64,000 bases of DNA, from NCBI GenBank assembly GCA_009746045.1, contig RPFO01000041.1, positions 2,152,613 through 2,216,612 on the forward strand. Direction: 5' to 3'. Under the pieces are notes generated by a model that was given only the letters and a program-made list of their open reading frames with translations, had not been told where the DNA came from and did not search any database. Both the position numbers and the translations under genes were made by a program. This DNA is from Mesostigma viride (Eukaryota; Streptophyta; Mesostigmatophyceae; Mesostigmatales; Mesostigmataceae). This document shows, piece by piece, positions 28,293-38,539 of the stretch (within the stretch, counting starts at the first letter, position 1; every line of letters begins with the position of its first letter).

Positions 28293-28718
28293 GCTGTCAT
28301 TGTTTCCTTTGTCCGTCCTGGCCGTCCCAAAAGTGCGGGCTGTTTCCTTTACCACCAATGGGATCCTGACACGTGGAGTTTGTTTCCTTTCGTTTGTTTC
28401 TTTTGGGGCGTTTGTTTCCTTTCCCGGTGCTGACATGTGCTGACAGGTTCCAAACGGAGCGTTCTGATTGGCTGATACTACGGGTCTGTGTTTCCTGAAC
28501 AGGGGTTTGTTTCTTTCGGGTGGGTGCCACGTGGAGGGTGGCGGTTCTACTACCCCTCTGATGTTTCCTTTGCCGCGGGTCGGGTGCGGGTCGAGAACGG
28601 GCCGACTCGGCCCGCGGGCACTCCTGGCTAGGGGTCACTATTTGGACATCTATGTTTATCCTTCTGTGAACTCATTGTTGGCTCATTGCAAGTGTGAGGG
28701 GTGCAAGAATTAGTTTTA
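28293..28718. promoter_or_regulatory. Palindrome-proximal region with TGTTTCCTTT array (right arm)
   Basis: Mirror of 27784-28208, including the inverted shared 20-mer at 28452-28471. It differs from the left arm by a small indel in the ccaggatgcccg stretch. Confidence 0.5.
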
Positions 28719-29348
28719 TTACTCAATATGGTTTACGGTTGGCTCCAGTGTGGGCCGAGGGGGAGGGGCGGTGGTGCCGCACTCCTTGCACCTCAACAGC
28801 TTGCCGTGGGGGCAGCGGGAGGGGTTGCACGTCTTGCAGTGGTCGGGCTCCTTGCCGTGCCAGCACCTGAAGAAACAGCCCTGGCGGCAGTCCGGTCTGT
28901 ACAGGCCGTGCTGGCACTTTCCGCACTCCCGGCACGCGAACTTGTACTTGGTGTGCTCGCACTTGGTGGTGTCGGGGCGCGCGGCCCCGTCGGCGTCATA
29001 CTCGCCTATAGCCTTGTTATTTGCCCCGACTCGCGACTTGCGCCTGAAATCACGGCCGGGGTGGCACCACGGGCACTTGCTCTTCTGAAGGGGCTTTCTG
29101 CACACGAAGCTGTGCTCCACGCAGATCCCCAGGCGGCACTCTATGTCGTTGCAGAAGTACACCTTCCCGTGCTTGCATTTCGGTTTGCAGTCTCTGCACC
29201 TCTCCTTCTTGGCGCCGTGCTCGCACAATTGAGAGCAGCCCTCCAGACAGCGGGGCTTGAACGCGCCGTGCTCGCACTGGTTGCACGTCGTGCACGCCGA
29301 GGGGCGCTTGCCGTGAGGGCAGCCCTTGCTCCTGCCGGTGCCTTCCAT
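28719..29348 (-). CDS. CxHG-repeat Cys-rich protein (right arm copy)
   Basis: Reads as identical in protein sequence to the 27154-27783 copy, on the opposite strand. Two intact identical copies suggest either a very recent duplication or ongoing gene conversion between arms. Confidence 0.7.
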   Translation of the reverse strand: MEGTGRSKGCPHGKRPSACTTCNQCEHGAFKPRCLEGCSQLCEHGAKKERCRDCKPKCKHGKVYFCNDIECRLGICVEHSFVCRKPLQKSKCPWCHPGRDFRRKSRVGANNKAIGEYDADGAARPDTTKCEHTKYKFACRECGKCQHGLYRPDCRQGCFFRCWHGKEPDHCKTCNPSRCPHGKLLRCKECGTTAPPPRPTLEPTVNHIE

Positions 29349-29542
29349 GGCGTTGGTGACACCCACCTACCACGGAGATGCATTATAAGGTTTCCTGGAC
29401 CAACGTCTGGGCGGGAACGCGCCACGGGCAGCCACGAGGCCGGGGTGCGTTTTGGCGGGAAATTCGAAATAGCGCCGCGCCGGGCCGGGGCTGTTCCACC
29501 TTGAACGGCCTGTTCCACCTTGGACGGGTCCAAAGAGCCGAG

Positions 29543-30010
29543 TCAGGAACAGGCAGCTGCTCTCTGATTGGCTGGAAGGCCAAAAGGAAACAAATCCTTG
29601 TATTGTGATTGGCTGAAGCTGTCAAAACGCAAACCAAACTGTTCTGTTCCTGAAAAAACACCAAGAACAGGGGGGGGTCGGACCAAGACTACAATCATTG
29701 GTTGGACGACCAGTTTGCGTACCATACACCCCTTGATATTTTTCCATATCCCTCTATATTTTATGGTTAAAAATTTAACCATAAAATTAGAGAGTATAGG
29801 AAGGAGCTGGAAGCATAGGAACGTACAAACGCAAACTAGTCGTCCAACCATTGTAGCCTTGGTCGGACCCCCCCTTGTTCTTGGTGTTTTTTCAGGAACA
29901 GAACACCTTGGTTTGCGTTTTTGTTGAATGGGCCAATCAGAATACAGGGATTTGTTTCCTTTACCCCTGCCAGCCAATCAGAGCACAGGGATTTGGGTTT
30001 GCCTGTTCCT
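29543..30010. promoter_or_regulatory. Nested palindromic bidirectional promoter (right arm)
   Basis: Mirror of 26498-26960, centred at about 29773 on the same ttttatggtt/aaccataaaa inverted repeat. It carries a 4-bp insertion (atca) relative to the left arm near 29695. Confidence 0.65.
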
Positions 30011-30067
30011 AGACCTGTGGCAAAAGGGGGGTCATGCTGGAACAGGGCGGTCGCCCCCCAATAAATT

Positions 30068-30346
30068 ATGCAAGTTCAAGATGTGACCGAAAGGATGGAT
30101 GAAAGCACCATGATTTGGGGATCTGTTTCCTTATTCATTCCAGTGTTCTTGTTGGGACTGGGTTTGTTGTTCTATGGGTTCTTGGGCCGCAACAAATTCG
30201 ATGTTGAGGAGAGAGCGTACATTGACAGGGATAAGAAGTTATTGGCGTATGTGCTTGGGGGGGGGGTGGTTTCGGGGGTAAGCATTCTGGGGGTAGTCGT
30301 TGTACTGGCATACTATGAACTAAAAAAAACATTAAGGAATCATTAA
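30068..30346 (+). CDS. Two-helix membrane protein (right arm copy)
   Basis: Identical protein to the 26162-26440 copy, starting at the ATG at 30068 and ending 115 bp before the right outer end of the palindrome. Confidence 0.6.
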   Translation: MQVQDVTERMDESTMIWGSVSLFIPVFLLGLGLLFYGFLGRNKFDVEERAYIDRDKKLLAYVLGGGVVSGVSILGVVVVLAYYELKKTLRNH

Positions 30347-30512
30347 GGCAGACCATAGGAAAACTAAGGACACGTGGCACACGCGGGCCGCAACAACCCT
30401 GCTCACTCGCCCGGAAGCTAGCATTAGGCGGAGCCTATGGGGTCAGCTTGCTTGGGCGTAGTGGGAAGGTGTTGCTTGCAGTGTACGGTGTGGGTAAGGT
30501 ACAACGGCCTAA

Positions 30513-32518
30513 ATGCCCCGGAGGCATAGGAGGCGAGGTACAGGTACTGCACAGTCCCCAGAGGACAATAGAGAGAAAGAAGACGCGGCTAGCGCGTCCA
30601 GTCGGGGTTCCAGAAGATCCAGCACGTCCAGTCAGGGTTCCAGAAGATCTAGCACGTCCAGAGGCTCCCGGAGATCCGATCGTGCAGCCGCTAGGGTTAC
30701 CGCACAACGGCAGACTATTCTGGAGTCGCAGATAGAACAAGCTGCCCTAGGGTTTGATCAGCAACAGCAGTCGCCGCAGCGACAGCATCAGCCTCAGCAG
30801 TCGCCGCAGCGACAGCGTGTGCCTCAGCCGTCGCCGCAGCGGCAGCAATTGTCTCAGCAGTCGCCGCAGCGACAGCCTCAGTCTCAGCAGTCTCCGCCGT
30901 CGCGACAGCCGCAGCAGCACCAGCAGCGACAGCGACAGCAGACGCAGCAGCAGCCGCGAACGCTATTGACCCAGCATATGGGCAACTGGGACAGGGTACC
31001 TCCTACGCAGCGACCCCCTTCCGTGGAAGATGCGCAGGAGGAAGAGGATGTAGAGGACGCAGGTAGCTCAACAGCCAGCTCTCCGTTCGTACCCCCGCCT
31101 GCTGCTCGCATGGATCGGTACTACCCGGCGACGTACGCGCGCGGGAGCACGCGTCTGACCCATGCATGGGCCGGGCGTGGACGGGGGGGTCGAGGCAGGA
31201 GCCCTGGCGGGTCCCTCGTCGGGTATCCTTCGGGTCTTACGAGCGAGAGTCCAGGTCCCCGCCTAGAGCGCCAGGATCGTCGGCCTACGTCCACGGCGAC
31301 CCATGGGACGATGGACACGCTCCTCCTAGCCCATTCCCCACCGTACCACCATACACACCCGCCAGGAGCGCGCCCACGAATGTCAACTTCAATCGGCTGC
31401 CCTTGGACGACCCTGGCTACGAGCATCCCACGTCGGTCCGCGTGCGGCGTGAGTCGGACTGCTTCGCCTTTCGGCGGCAATCTGACGCCTACGCGCCCCG
31501 ACGTGGGACTGGCGACTATCCAGCTTGGCGCGGCGCGGACGCTCTTGTATCCCGGCGCGAGTCTGCCCCGTATGCCCCCTCCCATGGACCGTCCCATTAT
31601 GAAGCGTGGGCGAGGCGCCAACAGCCCCCCACCTTTTCCAGTCCCGCGTACTGCGAGACGGGCGGGCCCCTGGGAGAGCCGGTCAAGGCCCCGCCCCTGC
31701 CAGATTTCAAGGCAGTGCCCAAGCTCCACGCGGGCATGAGTCCCCGCGAGATCGACGAGTGGGCTCGTATGTGGCAGCAGCTGTACACAGTATGGTGTGA
31801 ACACAACGAGTGGCAGCTGGCTACCAAGGTGCTGATCCCGTACGTGGTGGTGAAGTGCATGGACCCATCAGTAGTCGGGATGCTTAACGTCGAGAGTGTG
31901 GCGGCTCAGTCATACCCGCAGACGGTTGAGGAACTGCTGGAGCGCATCCGGCGCAAGCTCATCCCTCCCGGCTATCGACTGACCGAGCGGTTTGAGTTCG
32001 GCCGCCTACGTCAAGGCAACACTGACTTGGCGGAGTTCCTCACCACCTTTGACTCCTTTGCGGCGCGGCTGACCGACGACCTGACGTGGACCGAGTACAA
32101 GATTCGGTTTCTGGAGGCTATTCACCCTGACCTCCTGGGCGAGGTTAAGAAGCACTACGCGGAGGTGCCCTGGGCAAATCTTGACATCCACGCCGTCCAG
32201 CAGTACCTTCTCCAAGTGGCCGACATCATCACGCACCAGGGCTCAGCCAGCCCACGGGAAGTTGAACCCGTCCGGGAGGAGGAATCCGAGGACGATGAGG
32301 TGCCCGCCACACAGCTACACACCATCGACGTGTCCAAGGCCCGCTGCTTCAGGTGCAACGAGATCGGACACCTCAAGAAGAACTGCCCGCGACTCAAGAC
32401 GCGCACACGTGTTCCAGCGTGGGCCCACAAGTTACAGCAAGGCCCCCCGGATGACGACGACCAGCGCGCGGACGCGCGGTCCCCTGGGGAAGGGGAGGGA
32501 TCCCACACTCGGGTTTGA
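30513..32518 (+). pseudogene. Gag of a decayed LTR element, frameshifted once
   Basis: The frame from the ATG at 30513 encodes a basic, Ser/Arg- and Gln-rich N-terminus (QQSPQRQ repeats). Near 31160-31200 the homologous reading moves to the frame that ends at 32518. The second part holds a capsid-like region (GMSPREIDEWARMWQQLYTV, RLRQGNTDLAEFLTTFDSFA, LTWTEYKIRFLEAIHPDLL) and a zinc knuckle CFRCNEIGHLKKNC (C-x2-C-x4-H-x4-C), typical of retrotransposon Gag that packages RNA. No intact pol follows. The left end is cut by, or lost next to, the palindrome that ends at 30461. Confidence 0.75.
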
Positions 32519-34236
32519 TCCCTCAGTGCGCTGGAACCTCTCGGCCCTCCTGTGGTCGTGGCGGAGTACCTATACCAGGCACGTGACCAGCAATAGGAGG
32601 CGGAGGAGGCCGACGTATACACGGTCACTTCCCCCGGGAGACGTGATGGTCGCAGCGAGTATTGGTGCCTGTGTCATTCTACCAAACTAGCTGCGGGCCA
32701 TTGGTGCCTCTCGCTCATACGTTTCCCGGACGACATCTTCGGACGAGGGGGAAGGGAGGAGTAGAGTTAGTCAACCAGGTAGAACAGACGCCCGCACCAG
32801 ATGCAGACGCGTCGGCCCCAGAGGCCAATAACGTAGATAGGAACGACGGGCAGGCCCCAGAGGTCTCCCCGCCTTCTGCCTTACCTCGAGGTGGCCTTCC
32901 GCTGTGGTTGACTCGACATCAGGGGTCTTGCAGACGGGATGGAGAGTTCAGCGCTTGCGCGCGCATCTCCGCACAGGCAAGACGTGATTCAGCTTGGTGA
33001 CCAGTCCTCCCTGCATCGACTGCATTGGTCAGTTCTGCACGCGAGCACCTCCCGTAGTCGTTGATGACGTCCGACTGCGGTGATCCATATTTTGGCCTTT
33101 GCTCGGCTGTGGCGTTTACAACGCTGTCACATGATGGCGCGTGCGCGCCCCGCGGACCACTGTTGCGAACCCCAATTATTGCGTGCCCGCGCCACTGTGC
33201 ATGGTCGCGCGCAACGTGTCCGCCACGCGCGTATTACTATCCCAGTTGTGATAAGCATCGTCGCCTGTAGCCATGCATCCGGTAGTATTGGTATCGGTCG
33301 ACCCCATCAATTGGGTTGTCTTGGCGTTGATTGGTGTGCGCCTCTGATTCGGGTCGCTGGCGGAATTTTATATGCTGCCGCAGCCCTGCACTAGCGCGGT
33401 CGCCAGGGAGGGCAGCGGTGAGAGGGAGATTGATGGATTTGTGGGAAGTGGGGGAGATTCCAGGAAGGATTATGGGGGTTCATGTTCCTGTTGTTCCAGT
33501 CCAGAGATCCGGAGTTTCCAGTCACATTGCCCTGTGATTTGTTAATTCCAGTTTTCAGTGGTGCCTCATGTGATGAGGGCACGGTATTATGTTGCTTGAG
33601 TCGACCGTGAAATGTCATGCTTGACCTGGGGTAGGTAGCCGGCCTTAGGCCAACCTGGACCTGGTTCTTGGTGTAAGGTCCCGGTAGATAGGACAAACGT
33701 GGGAGTCGGAAGGTGGACACTATAGGAATGACTTCGTGGTGGGAAGACAGCCAGCAGGCAAGGTGGAGCGCCCCACACCTATAATGCCAATGGATGCCCT
33801 GTACCGTCAGTACTGGGAATATCCCCGCCGTCTGGAGCAGTCTCTAGTCATGGAAGCCCCGCCATGGCGAAAAAGTCAAACGAGCTGTTCATTCAGGCGA
33901 CTGTTAACCCACGCGGAGAAGTTTCTGTGGTCAAAACCCGAAAGCCCTCACGTGATAGGATCTGGTTTCCTCCCTTCGGCCTATAGTAGGGAGATACGTT
34001 GACTATGTCAAGACTTGTCCTTGTGTGGCGAGTTTTGGTGGAATTGGTTTTACTGGCCCGTTGGAGAACAAGGGCTGGGACATAGTACCCCTATGGTCAA
34101 TCTGATTTTGCCCTGCGTGGCAAGTAGAGTAACCCTGCGTGGTTAGTAGTATGTTTATTGTGTGCTTTCTCCCTTTCGTTGTTGGTCCTTACCTGCATGA
34201 CGGTAGGGACTACCGTCCCCCGGGGAGGGGGAGGAG
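32519..34236. other. Pol-depleted interior of the gag-only LTR element
   Basis: 1.7 kb with no recognisable intact domain. A stretch near 33950-34020 (reads like RIWFPPF, then YVDYVKTCPC in shifted frames) may be a relic of an integrase zinc region. It ends with a purine-rich tract gggagggggaggag (34223-34236), a good candidate polypurine tract immediately before the 3' LTR. Confidence 0.45.
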
Positions 34237-34914
34237 TGTTGCGAACCCGACCCTTGGAACGGGCGCAACAATGGAATAAATTATGTATTTTGGCTTGTTG
34301 TCATAGTCCGTAGGACTTTGGGACTCATTTCGGGACTTAATTTGGGAATTGTCCCTTGGTCAGGACTTTTGTATGGAATTATGATAGTTTGTGTGATTCG
34401 GACCAGTTATTTTGGGCCTAGGTTGATGTATGCGATCTTCTAGGGGCCGGTGCAGTCGCGCCGCGCTGCGTACTTTATAGCTGGTTGAGATATTGTACTC
34501 ATGCGTGGATTCTGTAGCCTGGCGAGGGTCGATGTCGACCCGAGGATCTTGTGTGGACTGCATGCTTCGTAATTCTCTGGAAGGTCGGCGCCATGTCGGC
34601 GCCACTTGCCAGCTTGGTGGCAGACCTAGGTGAAATTGGTCCGAGGACGAGAGTCTCGTCCTCTTGGTTCGATGAATGTAAAGTGCGATGAAGCCTACAC
34701 ATTGAACCTGGGGCATTTATCCATTTGTAATTGGTCTTGCTAGCCATTATAAGTGTGTATTAATTAGCTTGGCATCAAGTCGCGGTGCCAGATATCTCAC
34801 GACCCCAGTCGTGAAGCGCAATCTGCATTAGGCCACCTTGATTCTTCCTCTTACCGGCACAGTTGATCTTTCGCGACGTAGCTCAGGTTTAGGTGTAAAT
34901 CTGGGTTCGTTACA
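34237..34914 (+). repeat. Putative 3' LTR of the gag-only element
   Basis: Starts TGTTGCG directly after the polypurine tract and ends GTTACA, giving TG...CA termini and a TGT/ACA inverted repeat. It is followed immediately by LINE reverse transcriptase codons (ctgatcttcgtcgacttc), so the element inserted into that LINE. No matching 5' LTR is present upstream, where the palindrome lies instead, so the boundaries rest on termini alone. Confidence 0.5.
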
Positions 34915-36045
34915 CTGATCTTCGTCGACTTCATCAAGGCTTTTGATTCTGTCCTCTGGGACGCTCTATGGGCTGTACTTGCTCGCGCTCGCGTCCCCAC
35001 TCCCCTGATTACCGTCATCCGCACGCTGTATGAGGGGTCGAGCACTTCGGTGCGCACTCAACACGGCATTACCCCGCCATGCCCACTGCAGACCGGCGTC
35101 TGGCAGGGTTGCGTCCTGTCGCCGTACCTGTTTATTATTGTAGTGGATTATGTTATGCGCCAGGCACGTGCTCGCTTTGCTAGCATTGCAGGCCGTACCC
35201 CTGGCCTAGCGATCACGAACGAGCTTGGGGAAGGGGGGCCGACTAACAAGCAGAATTTACTAGCTGACCTAATTTATGCCGACGACATCACGCTCATCGA
35301 GAAGCCGGAGTCTGCCCAACTTTGGCTGGACTGCCTGGCGCTCGAGGCTCGGGCGGTTGGTCTAGAAATCAGCCCCAAAACGGAGGCCCTGGCCCTCGGC
35401 ATGGCAGGGCCCCCACCCACACTCCGCCTCTTAGACGATGCCGAGGTCAACTACCCTCCTTCAGGCCGCTTCAAGCTGCTCGGCAGTTGGCTTCCCGACT
35501 GCGAGGACGACATGACGACACGGACCGGCATGGCGTGGGCGCACCTCCATGACCACCGCCGCTGGTGGAGCAACCCCGCCCTACCCCGGATCGTCAAGCG
35601 TGACCTCTTCAAGGTTGTCATTCTGACGATCCTGACCTACGGCGCCGAGACGTGGGCACTGACGCAGGAGCTGGAGCAACGACTCGACGGCGCTGTCACC
35701 AAGATGCTGCGCAAGGCCCTTAACATCCCCTTTGGTTTGCACATTAGTAATGAGGATTTGTACGCTGATTTGCCCTATGTTTCCCACATTATTAGGCACA
35801 GGCGCCTGGGCCTAGCCGGGCACCTGGCCCGCACAGATCAGGTAGATACCTCAGATAGACTAGCTGGCACCAAGCCCGCCCAGCCTGGGCGATATGTCCT
35901 AACCTGGCGTGCCCCCGGCCGCGCGCGGCAGGGCCGCCACCCGTGGACATTTCGTGATAGACTCGGCATGGACATGTGCTACACTACTAGACGTGACGGG
36001 CTCACCCCCGGGCAGCCTCCTGGTTTGTCTGTAATATGGAGGCCT
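34915..36045 (+). pseudogene. LINE reverse transcriptase, copy 1 (truncated at both ends)
   Basis: Open reading continues from LIFVDFIKAFDSVLWDALW through GVWQGCVLSPYLFIIVVDYV and the catalytic YADDITLIEK, then thumb and C-terminal regions (YGAETWALTQEL, RHRRLGLAGHLARTDQV). These are motifs of non-LTR retrotransposon reverse transcriptase. The 5' part is missing because an LTR element abuts the start, and the 3' end runs into copy 2 at GLSVIW. No endonuclease domain is seen. It is a different LINE family from the RLE-type fragments at 3.6 and 48.6 kb. Confidence 0.75.
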
Positions 36046-36885
36046 TCAGCCTGGTGTGCTGGTGGACTTCATCAAAGCCTTCGATTCGGTTTTCTGGCCT
36101 GCGCTTTGGGACATCCTCGAGTTGTTCCGGATCCCCCGCCCCCTGATTGCTGTCATCCGCAACCTGTATGAAGGGTCCACCACTTCGGTGCGCACTTCTT
36201 ACGGGACCACGCCCCCATGCCCTTTACAGAAGGGTGTGTGGCAGGGCTGCGTGCTGTCGCCCTACCTGTTCATTATTGTTGTCGAATACGTAATGATTCA
36301 GGCGCGCAAGCGATTCGCCCGCATCGTGGGCAGGGAACCAGGAGTGCAGGTTGCTAACAAATTCTGGCATGGCGGTGCGGACACGGAGATTCGGCTGGCA
36401 GACATCATTTACGCAGACGACACCACCCTCTTCGAGGACACTGAGCACGTGCAGACATGGCTTGACTGCCTGGCTCTCGAGGCCCGTGCAGTGGGGCTTG
36501 AGGTCAGCAAGAAGACAGAGGCCCTGGCGGTTGGGCTCACCAACTCACCGCCGCCCCTCTATCTCCTAGACGGCTCTCGAGTCCTGTATCGGGACCGCGT
36601 TAAGCTGCTGGGCAGCCTGCTCCCCAGCTGCGAGGTTGATGTGGACCATCGCATCTCCCTCGCCTGGCACGCTTTACGCCAGTACCGGGCCCTGTGGCGC
36701 AAGCCCCTGGGCAAGATCGAGAAACAGGACCTGTTCAAGGTCCTCGTCCTTCCTGTTCTCACGTATGGCGCCGAGACGTGGACCCTCACCGCCGACCTGG
36801 CCCGCAAGCTGGACGGCGCGGTCACCAGCATGCTGCGTTCCATTTTCAGAGTAGGATATGCTGCTCATGTCCGCAATGAGGACCT
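36046..36885 (+). pseudogene. LINE reverse transcriptase, copy 2, 5' part (interrupted by element B)
   Basis: Reads VLVDFIKAFDSVFW, GVWQGCVLSPYLFIIVVEYV, IIYADDTTLFED and LTYGAETWTLTADL up to the last shared codons NEDL, where element B is inserted. The frame continues at 45333 after the right LTR. It is clearly diverged from copy 1, so this is not a recent tandem duplication; the pair may have arisen by recombination between two family members. Confidence 0.8.
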
Positions 36886-37533
36886 AGTTAGCGATCAGCC
36901 AGAACTGTGAGTTCCTGGTCTCTCACGCCACACAACGGGATGAGCCAAAGTTGCAAGGCAGCAACCTTTTAACCCGTGCACCAAGCCACGACCACGGTGA
37001 GCGGTTCCACGTCCAATGTGGGAGCCTCGGTTCGTGCTTGCCAAGATAGCTGGTCATCCCCCATGACCAAGCTATATCCTTTGCGTTGTTCCTCGTTCCC
37101 ATCGGCGTGACGAGGCACGTGCAGGCAGGCAAGCAAATCCTCAACGTCCACTGGCATCAGTGCAGAGCCAGGACGAACTGGATTTGCCTAGACTCTGCAA
37201 CCTAGGAAGTACAGGACCTGTCACAAGCCTGCAAGGCCTAGTATCCTTGCAGACTTGTGCCAGTTCCTGTAGTCCACCAGTCACAGGCTGCTGCTCCTCT
37301 GGTCTACGTGGACCACAGTCACGTGATAGTCAGGCTAAGCCTGTGCAGGCACGGCCTGCCACGTGTCCTGTCCACTATACCAGAGGACTGTACCCTAGTC
37401 GGCCACGGACGGCTAGGACTTCGGGACCTCATATCTTTCTCGTCCCTTGTCTGTTTCAGGCGGTCAGCACGGCGTTGGAAAGGTCTTTCCAAACTGCATC
37501 CACTTAGCATATTGGTTGCCCAAAATGCTAACT
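36886..37533 (-). repeat. 3' LTR of element B (left copy)
   Basis: 648 bp, bounded by AGTTAG and CTAACT; one extra T near 36895 relative to the other LTR. Short open frames inside it are duplicated in the other LTR and are not genes. Confidence 0.88.
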
Positions 37534-38539
37534 CCAACCCTTTCTTCTTTTGGAGCTGGACCAGCTTGAAACAAACCTAACCTTGCTTGTGCCCACTCAG
37601 CCACAGACCGCTTGGTCCCTTGAGGTTGATCAGACCTTTGAGGGCCCAGGTTCCTGCCTCCTTTGGGTAACAACATATCTGCCCTTGGACCAGGCTAGGT
37701 GTACTGGCCAGTGAATCAGAGGTCACCCCAGGTTATCCCCTGACCCCTTGGTCAGCTCCCAACCTTTCCTTGGGAACTTGGTGCTAGATTAAAGTCAAGG
37801 CACATTACCTAGTCCAATGGCTGGGATTACAGGATGCCAAGAACGTACTATTGTGAGTTCCTGATCTTTCACAGTTATCACAGGCGCCCGTTCTTATGGC
37901 GCCCGCCTTGGCCAGCCTTTCCCTTTTGCTCAAAGAGACTCAGGTAGCACCTACAAATACTGCCTCATTGGGGAGCCCATGTCTTCACTGGGTGTTAAGC
38001 CCAGGAATCACTCATGCCAGGCTGTGGCTCTGCTGGGGAATTGAACCCCACCCCAACCTCCAGGTTTATAGGTGACCTGGAACTTTACACAAGAGAAACA
38101 TTACAACCATGGAACAACATGAGAATGACATGACATGATTATGTTTTATTCAAGCATTATATAACCCAGAATGTGGCCCCCTGGCAACCATGTTCCACAT
38201 GGTCACACAACCAGGTTCTTTATTAGCAACAGGTTGGAAACAAGCACTAGAAAACATATGTACAGCAACCTGTAAGAACCAACATTCGGGTTGCCCTTGC
38301 ATGGCCTAACTGTTTGAGGCCAAAGGCGTCGACTTAAGTCCTGGCGACTCTTCTGAACCCCATGGGGAGGGCCAGGCATGATTCTCAGCTGGTAGGAGTG
38401 ACATTCCACACCAACTCCTGTCCAGGAGGGTGTACCTAACCCTGAAGGACCGGCTGTCAACCAGTAAGCACCAGTCACCACTTGGTACTTTGGTCAAGCA
38501 GCCCACTGGGGGCACCCAAGCTGAAGCAAGGCCTGGTCT
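37534..38539 (-). other. 3' untranslated region of element B
   Basis: About 1 kb with no recognisable coding domain between the RNase H stop and the left LTR. It contains a second gtgagttcctgatctttcac stretch (37855-37874) similar to the LTR start gtgagttcctggtctctcac, suggesting an older LTR fragment or internal duplication. Confidence 0.45.

Larger units (their letters stand above)
26047..30461. mobile_element. 4.4-kb near-perfect palindrome with duplicated genes, virus-like
   Basis: The left arm 26047-28208 and right arm 28293-30461 are inverted copies (about 2.16 kb each) around an 84-bp asymmetric centre (28209-28292). I find only about seven differences between arms, mostly single-base indels in runs and one 4-bp indel near 26678/29695, so identity exceeds 99%. 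The outer ends read ctacgcccaagcaagc on the left and its complement on the right. No target-site duplication is evident (left flank ends gctgaac, right flank starts tgggaag). Each arm encodes a two-helix membrane protein and a CxHG-repeat protein, divergently transcribed from a nested palindromic promoter. A 20-bp sequence shared with the giant-virus island suggests viral origin, for example a genome terminus. Confidence 0.8.

Noticed and set aside
26041-30470. Target-site duplication of the palindrome
   Set aside because: The immediate flanks (gctgaac and tgggaag) do not match; a loose similarity between gaagtgtgct and gaaggtgttgct is too weak to call.
36923-37580. Small proteins encoded in the LTRs of element B (also at 44722-45334)
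   Set aside because: They appear in both LTR copies, overlap on both strands and have no motif; LTR shadows.
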